From positions 643,811 through 707,810 of the forward strand of contig NZ_LMFP01000028.1 in NCBI RefSeq assembly GCF_001426885.1: a stretch of DNA of 64,000 nt, read 5' to 3'. Position numbers and translations under genes: made by a program. Below, one piece after another: positions 34,230 to 43,767 of this stretch. This DNA comes from Pelomonas sp. Root1444 (GTDB taxonomy: Bacteria > Pseudomonadota > Gammaproteobacteria > Burkholderiales > Burkholderiaceae_C). Position 1 is the first letter of the stretch, and each line of letters starts with the position of its first letter. The notes beneath the pieces were generated by a model. It was given only the letters and a program-made list of their open reading frames with translations. It did not search any database and was not told the origin of the DNA.

Positions 34230-34585
34230 CAGCGCGCTCCTTGCTTGGCGGCGAACACCTCGGGCGTGAAACCCAGCGTCAAGCTGCCGTCCGCCCAGCG
34301 CACGACGGGTCGCTTGATGACGCTGGGCTCGGCCAGCATCAGCGCCGTGGCGGAAGCGTCGTCGACGACGCCGGCCTTGGCCGCGTCGCCGAGCTTGCGC
34401 CAGGTCGTGCCGGCGCGGTTGACGAGCTTGTCGCGGCCGAAGGCCTGCAGCCAGGCGGGCAGCTCGGCGGCCGGGACGCCCTGCTTCTTGAAGTCGTGAA
34501 AGGTGGTTTGCAGGCCTTGGTCGGCCAGCCAGGCGCGGGCGCGCTTGACGGTGTCGCAGTTGGGGATGCCGTAGACGGTGATCAT
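34229..34585 (-). CDS. ArsC/Spx-family protein (YffB-like reductase relative)
   Basis: A 118-residue thioredoxin-fold protein of the ArsC-like group. The N-terminus [20 protein letters not shown] has the single CxxT/V cysteine typical of YffB-type members rather than true arsenate reductases. The end includes [12 protein letters not shown]. The start at 34585 is chosen over an upstream in-frame ATG because [10 protein letters not shown] is the standard family start. Function in vivo is unknown. The stop overlaps the start of riboflavin synthase. Confidence 0.88.
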   Translation of the reverse strand: MITVYGIPNCDTVKRARAWLADQGLQTTFHDFKKQGVPAAELPAWLQAFGRDKLVNRAGTTWRKLGDAAKAGVVDDASATALMLAEPSVIKRPVVRWADGSLTLGFTPEVFAAKQGAR

Positions 34586-34608
34586 GGCCGCCAACTTACC
34601 ATGTCGCC

Positions 34609-35340
34609 ATGATCGACTGGCTGGACGAGGACTCCCTGGACTTCCCGCCGAGCCACCGCGCGCTCGGTCCCGAGACCGACGCGCCGGGGCTGCTCGCTGC
34701 GGGTGGCACGCTGACCCCCGAACGCCTGCAGGCGGCCTACAGCCGCGGCATCTTCCCCTGGTACGGCCCCGGCCAGCCGCCGCTGTGGTGGGCGCCCGAC
34801 CCGCGCATGGTGCTGAAGACGACCGGCTTCAAGCTGTCGCGCTCGCTGCGCAAGGCGGTGCAGCGCTTTGCCGCCACGCCGGGCTGCGAGATCCGCGTCG
34901 ACCACGACCGCGACGCCGTGCTGCGCGCCTGCGCCAGCGCGCCGCGCGAAGGACAGGCGGGCACCTGGATCGTGCCGGAGCTGCAGGCGGCCTACCTGGC
35001 CTGGCCGGCCATGCACAGCGTCGAGACTTGGGTGGACGGCGAGCTCGTCGGCGGCCTGTACGGCGTCAACCTCGGGCGCATGTTCTACGGCGAATCGATG
35101 TTCATGCGCCGCACGGACGCCTCCAAGATCGCGCTGTGCGCGCTGGTCTGCCTGTGCCGCGAATTCGGCATCCCGTGGATCGACTGCCAGCAGAACACCC
35201 GCCACCTGGCCTCGCTGGGCGCCGCGGAAGTGCCCCGAAGCGTGTTCGAAGCCCACCTGGCCGCCCATGCAGGCGAAGCCACGCCGGGGCCCTGGACCTA
35301 TCATCCGGCCTACTGGCACCGGCTGCTGAACCCAACGTGA
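34609..35340 (+). CDS. aat: Leucyl/phenylalanyl-tRNA-protein transferase
   Basis: Attaches Leu or Phe to N-terminal Arg or Lys of proteins and so marks them for ClpS/ClpAP degradation. It is a cytosolic enzyme of 243 residues, normal for the family. Signatures are [20 protein letters not shown], the [18 protein letters not shown] core and [15 protein letters not shown]. It is divergent from the ArsC-like gene and overlaps the following bpt gene, forming the N-end-rule pair. Confidence 0.96.
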   Translation: MIDWLDEDSLDFPPSHRALGPETDAPGLLAAGGTLTPERLQAAYSRGIFPWYGPGQPPLWWAPDPRMVLKTTGFKLSRSLRKAVQRFAATPGCEIRVDHDRDAVLRACASAPREGQAGTWIVPELQAAYLAWPAMHSVETWVDGELVGGLYGVNLGRMFYGESMFMRRTDASKIALCALVCLCREFGIPWIDCQQNTRHLASLGAAEVPRSVFEAHLAAHAGEATPGPWTYHPAYWHRLLNPT

Positions 35341-36071
35341 CCCACCCCAAAGAACTGCCCCTCGCGCAGATCCAGTTCTATGCCACGGCCGCCTACCCGT
35401 GCAGCTACGTGGCAGGCCGCCAGGCGCGCTCGCAGGTGGCGACGCCCAGCCACCTGATCCACGCCGACGCCTATTCCAACCTGGTCGCCGCGGGCTTTCG
35501 CCGCAGCGGCTTGTTCACCTACCGCCCCTACTGCGACCAATGCCAAGCCTGCATCGCGCTGCGCGTGCCGGTCGGCCGTTTCGAGCCCAACCGCAGCCAG
35601 AAACGGGCGTGGAAGGCCCACCGCCACCTGCAGGCCAAGGTCATGCGCCTGGGCTATTCGCCCGAGCACTACGCGCTCTACCTGCGCTACCAGGCCGGGC
35701 GGCACAGCGGCGGCGGCATGGACCACGACAGCGTCGACCAGTACACCCAGTTCCTGCTGCAATCCCGCATCAACTCCCGCCTCGTCGAGTTCCGCGAGCC
35801 CATGCCGGACGGCAGCACCCCACTGCGCATGGTGTCCATCCTCGACATCCTCAGCGACGGCCTGTCGGCGGTCTACACCTTCTACGACCCGGACGTCGAA
35901 GGCAGCTTCGGCACCTACGGCGTGCTGTGGCAGATCAGCCAGGCGCGCGAACTCAAGCTCAGCCACCTCTACCTGGGCTACTGGATCGCGGAGAGCCCCA
36001 AGATGGCCTACAAGGCCGGCTTCCGGCCGCACCAGATCCTGCAGAACGGCGTCTGGGCAGACGCCCCTTAA
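35337..36071 (+). CDS. bpt: Aspartate/glutamate leucyltransferase (Bpt, ATE family)
   Basis: Transfers leucine to N-terminal Asp or Glu, so that these proteins also enter ClpS-dependent turnover. The GTG start at 35337 overlaps the aat stop (GTGA), and 244 residues fit the family. The N-terminal half has the cysteine-containing [20 protein letters not shown]. The C-terminal half has [20 protein letters not shown]. Its TAA lies in a TTAA that also provides the stop of the convergent PLP-decarboxylase gene. Confidence 0.95.
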   Translation: MTHPKELPLAQIQFYATAAYPCSYVAGRQARSQVATPSHLIHADAYSNLVAAGFRRSGLFTYRPYCDQCQACIALRVPVGRFEPNRSQKRAWKAHRHLQAKVMRLGYSPEHYALYLRYQAGRHSGGGMDHDSVDQYTQFLLQSRINSRLVEFREPMPDGSTPLRMVSILDILSDGLSAVYTFYDPDVEGSFGTYGVLWQISQARELKLSHLYLGYWIAESPKMAYKAGFRPHQILQNGVWADAP

Positions 36072-37330
36072 ACCAGCACTTCAGCGACCGCCGGGTGGCC
36101 CAGGAAACCTTCGGGGCTGGCGCTGCGACCGTAGGCACCGCTCTGGTAGACGACCGCCAGGTCACCGATCTCGCCGCGCGCCATGTCCATGCGGTCGGCC
36201 AGCAGGTCCAGCGGTGTGCACAGCGGGCCGACGACACTGGCAGCCTCCGTCGCCGACTCCTTGCGGCCCTGCGGCTCGACTGACGCCGGGTAGTTCTTGC
36301 GCAGCACCTGCCCGAAGTTGCCGGACGCCGACAGGTGGTGGTGCAGCCCGCCATCCGCCACCAGGAAAACCTGGCCGCGCGAGACCTTGCGGTCGACCAC
36401 GCGGCTGACATAGACGCCCGCCTCGCCGACGAAGTAACGGCCCAGTTCGATGACCAGCTTGGCCTGCGGCAGGTCGGCCTTGGCGCGGGCCTGCAGCGCC
36501 GCGAGGTTGTCGGCGATGGGCGCCAGGTCCAGCCGCGTCTCGCCGGGGAAGTAGGGAATGCCGAAGCCGCCGCCCAGGTTCAGGAACTTGACCGGCGAAG
36601 GCGCCGCCTCGGCCAGCCGCAGCGCCAGCTCGTAGCTCTTCTGCTGCGCCTCGCAGATCGCCTCGGCCTTGAGGTTCTGCGAGCCGGCGAACAGGTGGAA
36701 GCCCTCGAAGGCGATACCGTCGCCGCCCAGGCGGCCGACCTCGGCCAGCACCTCGGGCAGCGCCTCGGCATCGATGCCGAACTGCTTCGGGCCGCCGCTC
36801 ATGCGCATGCCCGAGCCCTTCAGCTCGAAGTCGGGGTTCACGCGCAGCGCGACGCGGGCCGGCAGGCCCAGGCGCTGGGAGGCGCGCGCCAGCGGCGCCA
36901 GTTCACGCACCGATTCCACGTTGACCAGCACACCCGCCGCGACCGCCTGGCCCAGCTCGATGTCGCGTTTGCCCGGGCCGGCAAAGCTGATCTCGTGCGG
37001 GTCGGCCCCAGCGTTCAGCGCCACCTGCAGCTCGCCCGCCGAGGCCACGTCGATGCCGTCCACCAGCCCGGCCATCAGCTGCACCAGCGCCGGCATCGGG
37101 TTGGCCTTCATCGCGTAGTGCAGCTCGATGCCTTGCGGCAGCGCCGCGCGCAACTCGGCGACGCGGCGTTGCAGCAGCCCGCGGTCATAGGCATAGAACG
37201 GCGTCTGGCCGACCCGCTCGGCCAGCACCGACAGGCGCTGGCCGCCGACCAGCAGCTCGCCGTTGGCGTCGCGGGGAAAGAGCACGGGAGCGTGCTCGAG
37301 CACACGCTTGGGAGGGGCTTGTTCGGTCAT
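36068..37330 (-). CDS. PLP-dependent decarboxylase of the exosortase A system
   Basis: A 420-residue fold-type III PLP decarboxylase, in the ornithine/diaminopimelate decarboxylase superfamily. The PLP lysine lies in [16 protein letters not shown] glycine-rich phosphate loop reads [16 protein letters not shown], and the C-terminal beta domain includes the [11 protein letters not shown] cysteine. It belongs to the group found only in exosortase-A (XrtA/PEP-CTERM) exopolysaccharide loci; the substrate is not known. Its ATG overlaps the stop of the acyl-CoA ligase gene. Confidence 0.9.
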   Translation of the reverse strand: MTEQAPPKRVLEHAPVLFPRDANGELLVGGQRLSVLAERVGQTPFYAYDRGLLQRRVAELRAALPQGIELHYAMKANPMPALVQLMAGLVDGIDVASAGELQVALNAGADPHEISFAGPGKRDIELGQAVAAGVLVNVESVRELAPLARASQRLGLPARVALRVNPDFELKGSGMRMSGGPKQFGIDAEALPEVLAEVGRLGGDGIAFEGFHLFAGSQNLKAEAICEAQQKSYELALRLAEAAPSPVKFLNLGGGFGIPYFPGETRLDLAPIADNLAALQARAKADLPQAKLVIELGRYFVGEAGVYVSRVVDRKVSRGQVFLVADGGLHHHLSASGNFGQVLRKNYPASVEPQGRKESATEAASVVGPLCTPLDLLADRMDMARGEIGDLAVVYQSGAYGRSASPEGFLGHPAVAEVLV

Positions 37331-38925
37331 GCGGCTTGGCGTTCGACCCAGTCGGTCGAGAGGGTCTTGCGGTCGATCTTGCCGTTGGGGTTGCGCGGCA
37401 GCGGGCCGCTGCGGACGGCGATGCCGTGCGGCACCATGTAGGCCGGCATGCGCGCCTTGCAGGCGGCCAGCAGCGCCGCGGTGTCCAGCTCGGCCGCGCC
37501 TTCCGGTGGTGTCGCGATGACCTGGATGGCCTGGCCCAGCGTGTCATGGTCGACACCGAAGGCCACGCACTCGCCGACCAGCCCGGTCGCGTACAACACT
37601 TCCTCGACCTCGGTGGGGCTCACACGGTAGCCCGAGGTCTTCATCATCTCGTCGCGGCGGCCGACGAAGTACAGGAAGCCTTCGGCATCGCGCTTCACCG
37701 TGTCGCCCGAGAACACCGCGAACTCGGGCAGCTGCAGCCCGCTCTCGCGGCCGCCGACGCCTGATCCCACGACAGGCAGCGGCTTGTAGCGCTCGGCCGT
37801 CTTCTCGGCGTCGTTCCAGTAGCCCAGGCCGACGAGGGCACCGCGGTGCACCAGCTCGCCCGGCTCGTCGGGTGCGCATTCGCTGCCGTCCTCGCGCAGC
37901 ACGAGGATCTCGGCGTTGGGAATCGCCTTGCCGATGGAGTCCGGCCTGCGGTCGACCTCCTCGGGCGGCAGGTAGGTCGAGCGGAAGGCTTCGGTCAGGC
38001 CGTACATCAGGAAGGGCTTGGCCGACGGCGCCTTGGCGCGCAGCAGGTCCAGCGTCGCGCGCGGCATGCGCCCGCCGGTGTTGGCGAAGTAGCGCAGGTG
38101 GGCGTCGATGGCGGCGGGCCATTCCAGCTGCGTCAGCTGGATGTACAGCGGCGGCACGGCGGTCAGCCCGGTCACCTTCTCGCGCTCCATGGCCTTGAGC
38201 ACGTCCTTGGGCAGCAGGTAGTTCAGCAGCACGACGCGGGCGCCGCTGTGGAAGGCGGTGGTCAGCTGGCTGAAGCCGGCATCGAAGGACAGCGGCAGCG
38301 CCGCCAACAGTGTGTCGCTGGCGCGGTTGTCCAGGTAGCTCGCCACGCTCTTGCCGCCGGCCACCATGTTGCGGTGGGACAGCACGACGCCCTTGGGCCG
38401 GCCGGTCGAGCCCGAGGTGTAGAGGATGGCCGTCATGTCGGTATCGATGACGCGGTGGCCGGCGCGGGCGGGCGCGGCCAGCAGCGCAGCCCAGTCGTGC
38501 ACCGGCACCGGGGCCGAGCCGATGCCGCTGGTCAGCACCACATGGCGCAGCGACGGGCACTGCGTCAGCACGTCGCCCAGTTGCGCCAGGCGCTCGGGCG
38601 AAGTGACCAGCACGCGCACGTCGCAGTCCTGCAGGATGAAGCCGACCTGCTCGGGCTTGAGCAGCGGGTTCAGCGGCACGAACACGCCGCCAGCCGCAGG
38701 CGCGCCGAAGCTGGCGACCACCGTCTCGAAGCGCTTTTCCAGGTAGATCGCCACGCGCTCGCCGCGGGCCAGGCCCAGCTGCATCAGGCCGCTGGCAAAG
38801 CCGCGCACCGCCGCGTCCAGCTCGCCGTAGCTCAGCGTTACCGCGCCGTAGGTCAGGGCCGGGGCATCCGGCGTGCGCTCGGCGGCAACGGCCACCAACT
38901 CGTTCAACAGGGTCGATTCGGGCAT
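37327..38925 (-). CDS. Acyl-CoA ligase (AMP-forming) of the exosortase A system
   Basis: Adenylate-forming enzyme of 532 residues, probably loading an acyl or amino-acyl group onto the carrier protein encoded divergently next to it. The adenylation motif is TAILYTSGSTGRPKGVVLSH. Further motifs include LMYGLTEAF, the GDTVKRDAEGFLYFVGRRDE hinge and the catalytic lysine near NPNGKIDRKTL. The start is at 38925 (MPESTLLNELVAVAAE). A longer frame exists, but this start matches the family N-terminus. Confidence 0.9.
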   Translation of the reverse strand: MPESTLLNELVAVAAERTPDAPALTYGAVTLSYGELDAAVRGFASGLMQLGLARGERVAIYLEKRFETVVASFGAPAAGGVFVPLNPLLKPEQVGFILQDCDVRVLVTSPERLAQLGDVLTQCPSLRHVVLTSGIGSAPVPVHDWAALLAAPARAGHRVIDTDMTAILYTSGSTGRPKGVVLSHRNMVAGGKSVASYLDNRASDTLLAALPLSFDAGFSQLTTAFHSGARVVLLNYLLPKDVLKAMEREKVTGLTAVPPLYIQLTQLEWPAAIDAHLRYFANTGGRMPRATLDLLRAKAPSAKPFLMYGLTEAFRSTYLPPEEVDRRPDSIGKAIPNAEILVLREDGSECAPDEPGELVHRGALVGLGYWNDAEKTAERYKPLPVVGSGVGGRESGLQLPEFAVFSGDTVKRDAEGFLYFVGRRDEMMKTSGYRVSPTEVEEVLYATGLVGECVAFGVDHDTLGQAIQVIATPPEGAAELDTAALLAACKARMPAYMVPHGIAVRSGPLPRNPNGKIDRKTLSTDWVERQAA

Positions 38926-39066
38926 GAAGCGCGGCCGGAAGGAGGGCAAGAAGCGGGAAAAAAGTATCGCACGCGCCCCCGAGGCCAAGGGGTGCGCTCC
39001 CCGGAGCCGAGGGGGCCGCCCGCTAAACTGCGCGGCTGCATTTTCAAGGCTAGACGGGCCCCCTCA

Positions 39067-39324
39067 ATGGACAAAGACCAAGTCCTCAGCCATGTGCTGC
39101 GGCTTCTCGACGACGTGCTGAGCCTGAACGGCCGCGCCCAGACCTTCACCCGCGACACCGCCCTGCTCGGCGCCCTGCCCGAGCTGGACTCGATGGCCGT
39201 GGTCAGCCTGATCACCGCGATGGAGGAGCAGCTGGGCATCGTCGTCGACGATGACGACATCGACGGCGACACCTTTGCCACCGTGGGCTCGCTGGCGGAC
39301 TTCGTCGCCGCCCGCCAGGGTTGA
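39067..39324 (+). CDS. Acyl carrier protein of the exosortase A system
   Basis: An 85-residue phosphopantetheine carrier. The attachment serine lies in LPELDSMAVVSLI and the rest is the usual four-helix acidic protein (VVDDDDIDGDTF). It is divergent from the acyl-CoA ligase and PLP decarboxylase, which form the likely loading pathway. It is followed by two alpha/beta hydrolases with overlapping starts and stops. Confidence 0.9.
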   Translation: MDKDQVLSHVLRLLDDVLSLNGRAQTFTRDTALLGALPELDSMAVVSLITAMEEQLGIVVDDDDIDGDTFATVGSLADFVAARQG

Positions 39325-40136
39325 CCTCTCACCCCGACGTCTTCTTCCTGCCCGCCGCCGGCGGCGAGCAGCGGCTTTGCCTGTTCCACGCCCCATCCTC
39401 CGCGTTTCAGGGCGCGCCGCGCGGCAAGCTGCTCTACCTGCACCCGTTCGCCGAGGAGATGAACAAGTCGCGCCGCTTGGCCGCCCTGGCCTGTCGCGCG
39501 CTCGCCGAGGCCGGGCATGCGGTGCTGCAGATCGACCTGCGCGGCTGCGGCGATTCATCCGCCGACTTCGGCGACGCCGGCTGGGCCGACTGGCAGGCCG
39601 ACGTGCGGCTGGGCCTGGCCGAACTGGACCGTCGCGTGCCCGGCGCACCCCTTTGGCTCTGGGGCCTGCGCGCCGGCTGCCTGCTGGCCGCCGCCGACTG
39701 GGGCCGGCCGGTGAACCATCTGTTCTGGCAACCGATGACGAACGGCAAGCTCGCGCTGCAGCAGTTCCTGCGCCTGAAGCTGGCGGCCGAGATGGCCAGC
39801 GGCGCCAGCAAGGGGTTGATGGACCAGATGAAGGCCGAGCTGGCCGCCGGCCGCCCGGTCGAGATCGCCGGCTACCGGCTGGGCCCGTCGCTCGCCGCAG
39901 GGTTGGAAGCCGCGAAGCTCGCGCCCGCCGGCACGGCTGGCCGGGTCGAATGGCTGGAGGTCAGCACCCGCGAGGACGCAACGCTGACACCCGTCAATGA
40001 ACAGGCCGTCAAGGCGTGGCAGGACGCCGGCTGGTCCGTGCAGGCGCAGATCGTCCAAGGCCCGGGCTTCTGGGCCACCAGCGAGATCGAACTCGCACCG
40101 GCGCTGATCGCCCGGACGGTGGAGGCGCTGTCGTGA
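39321..40136 (+). CDS. Alpha/beta hydrolase-fold protein 2 of the exosortase A system
   Basis: A 271-residue alpha/beta hydrolase-fold protein. The TTG start at 39321 overlaps the carrier-protein stop (TTGA). The oxyanion region is YLHPFAEEMNKSRR. The nucleophile elbow reads LWGLRAG, so arginine stands where serine is normal. An acting hydrolase is therefore doubtful and a binding or transfer role possible. It belongs to the second hydrolase group of exosortase-A loci. The next gene starts within its stop. Confidence 0.85.
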   Translation: MTSHPDVFFLPAAGGEQRLCLFHAPSSAFQGAPRGKLLYLHPFAEEMNKSRRLAALACRALAEAGHAVLQIDLRGCGDSSADFGDAGWADWQADVRLGLAELDRRVPGAPLWLWGLRAGCLLAAADWGRPVNHLFWQPMTNGKLALQQFLRLKLAAEMASGASKGLMDQMKAELAAGRPVEIAGYRLGPSLAAGLEAAKLAPAGTAGRVEWLEVSTREDATLTPVNEQAVKAWQDAGWSVQAQIVQGPGFWATSEIELAPALIARTVEALS

Positions 40137-40990
40137 ACGAGTCGGTGTTGAGCTTCACCTGCGAAGGAGAGCCGCTGGTCGGCATCCTGGCGGAGCCGGA
40201 CGGCACGCCGGCCGAGGTCGGCGTGCTCATCATCGTCGGCGGCCCGCAGTACCGGGTCGGCAGCCACCGCCAGTTCACCCTGCTGGCCCGTCACCTGGCC
40301 GCCAACGGGTTCGCGGCGCTGCGCTTCGACTACCGCGGCATGGGTGACAGCCCCGGCGAGGCGCGCGACTTCCTCGGCGTGGATGCCGACATCGCGGCCG
40401 CCATCACCGCCCTGCTGGCGGCCCGCCCCGCGCTGAAGCGCGTGGCCCTGTGGGGCCTGTGCGATGCGGCTTCGGCCGCCCTGCTCTATCTGGACTCGAC
40501 CCGCGACCCACGCGTTGCGGGCATCGCCCTGCTGAACCCCTGGGCCCGCTCGGCGGCGAGCCTGGCCCAGACGCACGTGAAGCACTACTACTGGCGCCGC
40601 CTGCGCGAGAAGGAGTTCTGGCTCAAGCTGCTGAGCGGCGGCGTCGGCACGACCGCGCTGCGCACGCTGGGCAGCAACCTACGCCTGGCCCGCGGGGCCG
40701 GCAGCAAGACGGCGGACTCGCGCAGCTTCCAGGACCGCATGGCCGCCGGCCTGCGCGGCTTCGACGGGCCGGCGCTGCTGGTGTTGAGTGGGGATGACTA
40801 CACTGCGCGCGAATTCGCCGGCTGGGCCGGGTCTTCGCCGGCTTGGCAGGGCTTGCTGGCACGACCGACTCTGGTCCTGCACGAGATGCCGACGGCCGAT
40901 CACACGTTTTCGACGCTCGAGGATCAGGACGCCCAATGCCGCATCTGTTTGGACTGGTTGAGGACACGATGCCTAGCACCTCGAACATGA
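40133..40990 (+). CDS. Alpha/beta hydrolase 1 of the exosortase A system
   Basis: A 285-residue alpha/beta hydrolase with a GTG start in the overlap GTGA. The strand-turn region reads GFAALRFDYRGMGDSPG. The nucleophile elbow is LWGLCDAASAALL, with cysteine in place of serine, as I recall for this exosortase-A group. The C-terminal histidine is probably in MPTADHTFST. With the carrier protein and ligase it could act as a thioesterase or transferase on the polysaccharide modification. Confidence 0.87.
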   Translation: MNESVLSFTCEGEPLVGILAEPDGTPAEVGVLIIVGGPQYRVGSHRQFTLLARHLAANGFAALRFDYRGMGDSPGEARDFLGVDADIAAAITALLAARPALKRVALWGLCDAASAALLYLDSTRDPRVAGIALLNPWARSAASLAQTHVKHYYWRRLREKEFWLKLLSGGVGTTALRTLGSNLRLARGAGSKTADSRSFQDRMAAGLRGFDGPALLVLSGDDYTAREFAGWAGSSPAWQGLLARPTLVLHEMPTADHTFSTLEDQDAQCRICLDWLRTRCLAPRT

Positions 40991-41706
40991 AGCTCGCGCT
41001 GCGGCGCTGGCCGGCAAGCGCCGCAGCGGTGGCGCTGGCATTGGCTGCACTGCCGCTGGCCGCGCAACCGAACCGTGCGCCGGCCCCGCCCGGCTGCGGC
41101 GAGACACACAACCAATATGGCCCGTTCGACTACCGGACCGCGCACCCGTCGCAGCGCGCGCTCGTGGAGAACGCCCACTTCACCCGCGGCGTCGAAACGT
41201 TGACCAAGGGCGCCACGGGCCCCTTCGGCAACGACATTGGCTACACGCTGGCTGTCTTTCCCAACCACCCACGGGCGATCTACACCGTCGAGCGCCTGGC
41301 TGCCAAGGAGAAGGCCGATCCTGCTTTTGGCACCGACATGACCGTCGAGTGCTATTTCGCTCGTGGCATGGCTTTCGCGCCGGACGACCTGGTTTTTCGC
41401 ATGCTGTACGTGAGCTTCCTGGCGCGGCGCAACCGCATCGAGGAAGCGCTGAAGTTCCTGGACTACGTCGTGCAGCAGGCCGAGGACAACCCCCTGACGC
41501 ACTTCAACGCGGGGCTGCTGTATTTCGACATGAAGTTGTACGACAAGGCCTTGGCGCAAGCCCATCGCGCCATGGCCCTCGGCATGCGTCGCACGGAGTT
41601 GCGTGACCGATTGACTTCGGCGGGCCGTTGGAAAGAGCCGCTGCCCGCGGACGCTGCGGACGCAGCGGCATCCGCTGCCCCGGCCGCCTCGCAGACACCT
41701 CCCTGA
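40969..41706 (+). CDS. Exported TPR-like protein
   Basis: A 245-residue protein with a signal peptide (LRRWPASAAAVALALAALPL) and helical repeat units in the middle (RNRIEEALKFLDYVVQQAED, THFNAGLLYFDMKLYDKAL) like tetratricopeptide repeats. It has an alanine-rich tail. The start at 40969 has GAGG 5 bases upstream and overlaps the end of the hydrolase gene by 22 bases. Periplasmic scaffold proteins of this kind occur in polysaccharide loci; the exact role is unknown. Confidence 0.72.
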   Translation: MPSTSNMKLALRRWPASAAAVALALAALPLAAQPNRAPAPPGCGETHNQYGPFDYRTAHPSQRALVENAHFTRGVETLTKGATGPFGNDIGYTLAVFPNHPRAIYTVERLAAKEKADPAFGTDMTVECYFARGMAFAPDDLVFRMLYVSFLARRNRIEEALKFLDYVVQQAEDNPLTHFNAGLLYFDMKLYDKALAQAHRAMALGMRRTELRDRLTSAGRWKEPLPADAADAAASAAPAASQTPP

Positions 41707-41716
41707 ATCCCCTTCC

Positions 41717-42631
41717 ATGCCGCGCGTCAACATCGTCGTTCCTGCCTACAACGCCGAAGCCTTCATTGCAGACACGGTCCGCTCAGCCCTGAACCAGACC
41801 GCTGGTGACCTGCAGGTCACCGTCATCGACGACGGGTCGCGCGACGCGACGGCCGCCAACGCAGCGCTCGACGACCCCCGCGTGCGCGTCATCTCGCAAG
41901 AGAACCGCGGCATGTCCCGATCACGCAATCGCGGCATGACGGAGGTGGACTCCGAGTTCGTCGCGCTGCTGGATGCCGACGACCTCTGGCACCCCGAGAA
42001 GCTGCGCCTGCAGCTGGAGGCCTTGCAAGCGCGACCCGATCACGACTTCTGCTACACCGCGTTCCAGGTCTGGCACGGCGAGCCACGGCCGGATTTCTTC
42101 AGCTCGACGCGCAGCGGTCGCATCGACGAGGCGTTGTCCGGCTGGATCTACCCGCGCCTCATCCTGGACAACCATGCCCTGCCCTCGTCGGTGGTCTGGC
42201 GCCGCAGCGCCTGGGACCGCATGGGCGGGTTCCTGACGAACGACCAGCAGACCGACGACTGGGAGTACCTCGTGCGGGCAAGCACCCAGCACCGCTTCGT
42301 TCGCCTGGCCGAACCTTTCGTGCTGTACCGTCAACATGCGGTCTCGCTGTCGCGCCGCATTCCGCGTGTCAACAGCACCGAGTTGATGCGCGCAGAGCTG
42401 ATCCGCCGCTTCGGCATGAGCGCCCCACCGGGGCATGACATCGACCGCGAGGCGTTGCAGAACTTCCAGCACCGCGGCTGGTGCAACTTCGCCGACGCGC
42501 ATTGCGCCAGAGGCGATCTTGGCCTGGGGCTCAAGACCTTTGCGCAGCTGCTCATCCGCGGCCCCTACCGCACGCGGACGCTGAACAAGTTCGGCAAGTC
42601 ATTGTTCCGGCGCTTGGTGCCGAACCACTGA
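41717..42631 (+). CDS. Glycosyltransferase family 2
   Basis: A 304-residue GT-A enzyme. The start reads MPRVNIVVPAYNAEAFIADT, followed by VIDDGSRDATAAN and the nucleotide-sugar metal site ALLDADDLWHPEKL. The acceptor part includes DDWEYLVRAS. It should add one sugar of the repeat unit on the cytoplasmic side; donor and acceptor are unknown. It is the last gene of the plus-strand run that begins with the carrier protein. Confidence 0.9.
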   Translation: MPRVNIVVPAYNAEAFIADTVRSALNQTAGDLQVTVIDDGSRDATAANAALDDPRVRVISQENRGMSRSRNRGMTEVDSEFVALLDADDLWHPEKLRLQLEALQARPDHDFCYTAFQVWHGEPRPDFFSSTRSGRIDEALSGWIYPRLILDNHALPSSVVWRRSAWDRMGGFLTNDQQTDDWEYLVRASTQHRFVRLAEPFVLYRQHAVSLSRRIPRVNSTELMRAELIRRFGMSAPPGHDIDREALQNFQHRGWCNFADAHCARGDLGLGLKTFAQLLIRGPYRTRTLNKFGKSLFRRLVPNH

Positions 42632-42651
42632 GCGCGACGGTCGGGGGGCGG

Positions 42652-43767
42652 TCAGCGGCGCGCCGTGCGCTCCAGCACATCGCGATAGACCGCCAGATGG
42701 CCTTCCACGCTAGTGCGCCAGGAGAAGCGCCGCGCCCAGGCGACACCTTGCTCCGCGCGCGCGGCACGGGCGGCGTCCGGCAACGACAGCACCTCCTGCA
42801 ATGACGCCAACCAGGCGTCGAAATCCAGCGGCGCGTTCGTCCATGCCAGTGGCCCCACCAGGTCGACCAGGCTGCTGACCGGGCTGAAAAGGACGGGCGT
42901 TCCGGCAGCCTGCGCTTCGACGGCAGGGAAGCCGAAGCCTTCATACAGCGTCGGGTAGATGGCCGCCCTGGCCCCTCGGTACAGGGTCACGAGCTCGCTG
43001 TCCTGCAGGAAAGGCGTGAAGTGAACGCGACCACGCAGCGATTCCGGGATGCGGTCCAGCGGCAGCGTACCGGCGCCAAAACCACAGCCGACCAGGTGAA
43101 GGTCGTCGCGGCCGCAGCGGGCCAGCAGTTCGAGTGCCCAGTCGAAACGCTTGCGCTGCTGGGCGCCGCCCAGGTAGAGCAGATAGGGCGAACTGCCGAG
43201 CGCCTGCTGCAGCGCACCTGGCAGCGGCACGCGTACATCGCTGAAGAACTCGTCCGCGATGCCGTGGGGCACGATGGTCAGCCGGTCGGCCAGGAACGGC
43301 CAACGCGCGGCGATGTCCCGGCGCGAGGATTCACTGATGGTGATGACCGCCGCGCAACGCCTGAAAGCGAGGCTTTGCACGTCGTGCATGTAGTGGTGGA
43401 ACAGGCCGTGTGTTTCCTCCTCCCAGGGCACCGTGTCGTGAATGGTCACGATGGTCGGCACGGGCTGCCAGATCGGCGCGGTGTTCTCGGCGCAGTGCAG
43501 CAGTTGCACCCCGGAGCCGCGCAGCTTCAGCGGCAGTCCGAGCTGCTCCCAGAGGTGAAAGCGATCGCCGCGGAAGTCGAAGACCTCGCTGTTGCCCAGC
43601 AACGGCTCGGGCACGCGAAATGGCTGGGAAGGGTTGTGCCCATAGGCGGTCCAGCTGATGCCGTCCGCCGGGCGCGTGTTGCGCAGGATCTCTTGCACGT
43701 AGCGCCCGGTGCCGCGCAGATGCGGCACGTTCAAGGTGCGGGCGACCATTCCGACATGCACGTTCAT
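42652..43767 (-). CDS. Glycosyltransferase family 4
   Basis: A 371-residue GT-B enzyme. The N-terminal domain starts MNVHVGMVARTLNVPHLRGT with the LRGTGRY acceptor loop. The C-terminal domain has YLLYLGGAQQRKRFDW and the EX7E-type region YEGFGFPAVEAQAAGTPVLF. It is likely to add a sugar during repeat-unit assembly. It overlaps by 4 bases the end of the oxidoreductase gene that precedes it on this strand. Confidence 0.88.
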   Translation of the reverse strand: MNVHVGMVARTLNVPHLRGTGRYVQEILRNTRPADGISWTAYGHNPSQPFRVPEPLLGNSEVFDFRGDRFHLWEQLGLPLKLRGSGVQLLHCAENTAPIWQPVPTIVTIHDTVPWEEETHGLFHHYMHDVQSLAFRRCAAVITISESSRRDIAARWPFLADRLTIVPHGIADEFFSDVRVPLPGALQQALGSSPYLLYLGGAQQRKRFDWALELLARCGRDDLHLVGCGFGAGTLPLDRIPESLRGRVHFTPFLQDSELVTLYRGARAAIYPTLYEGFGFPAVEAQAAGTPVLFSPVSSLVDLVGPLAWTNAPLDFDAWLASLQEVLSLPDAARAARAEQGVAWARRFSWRTSVEGHLAVYRDVLERTARR

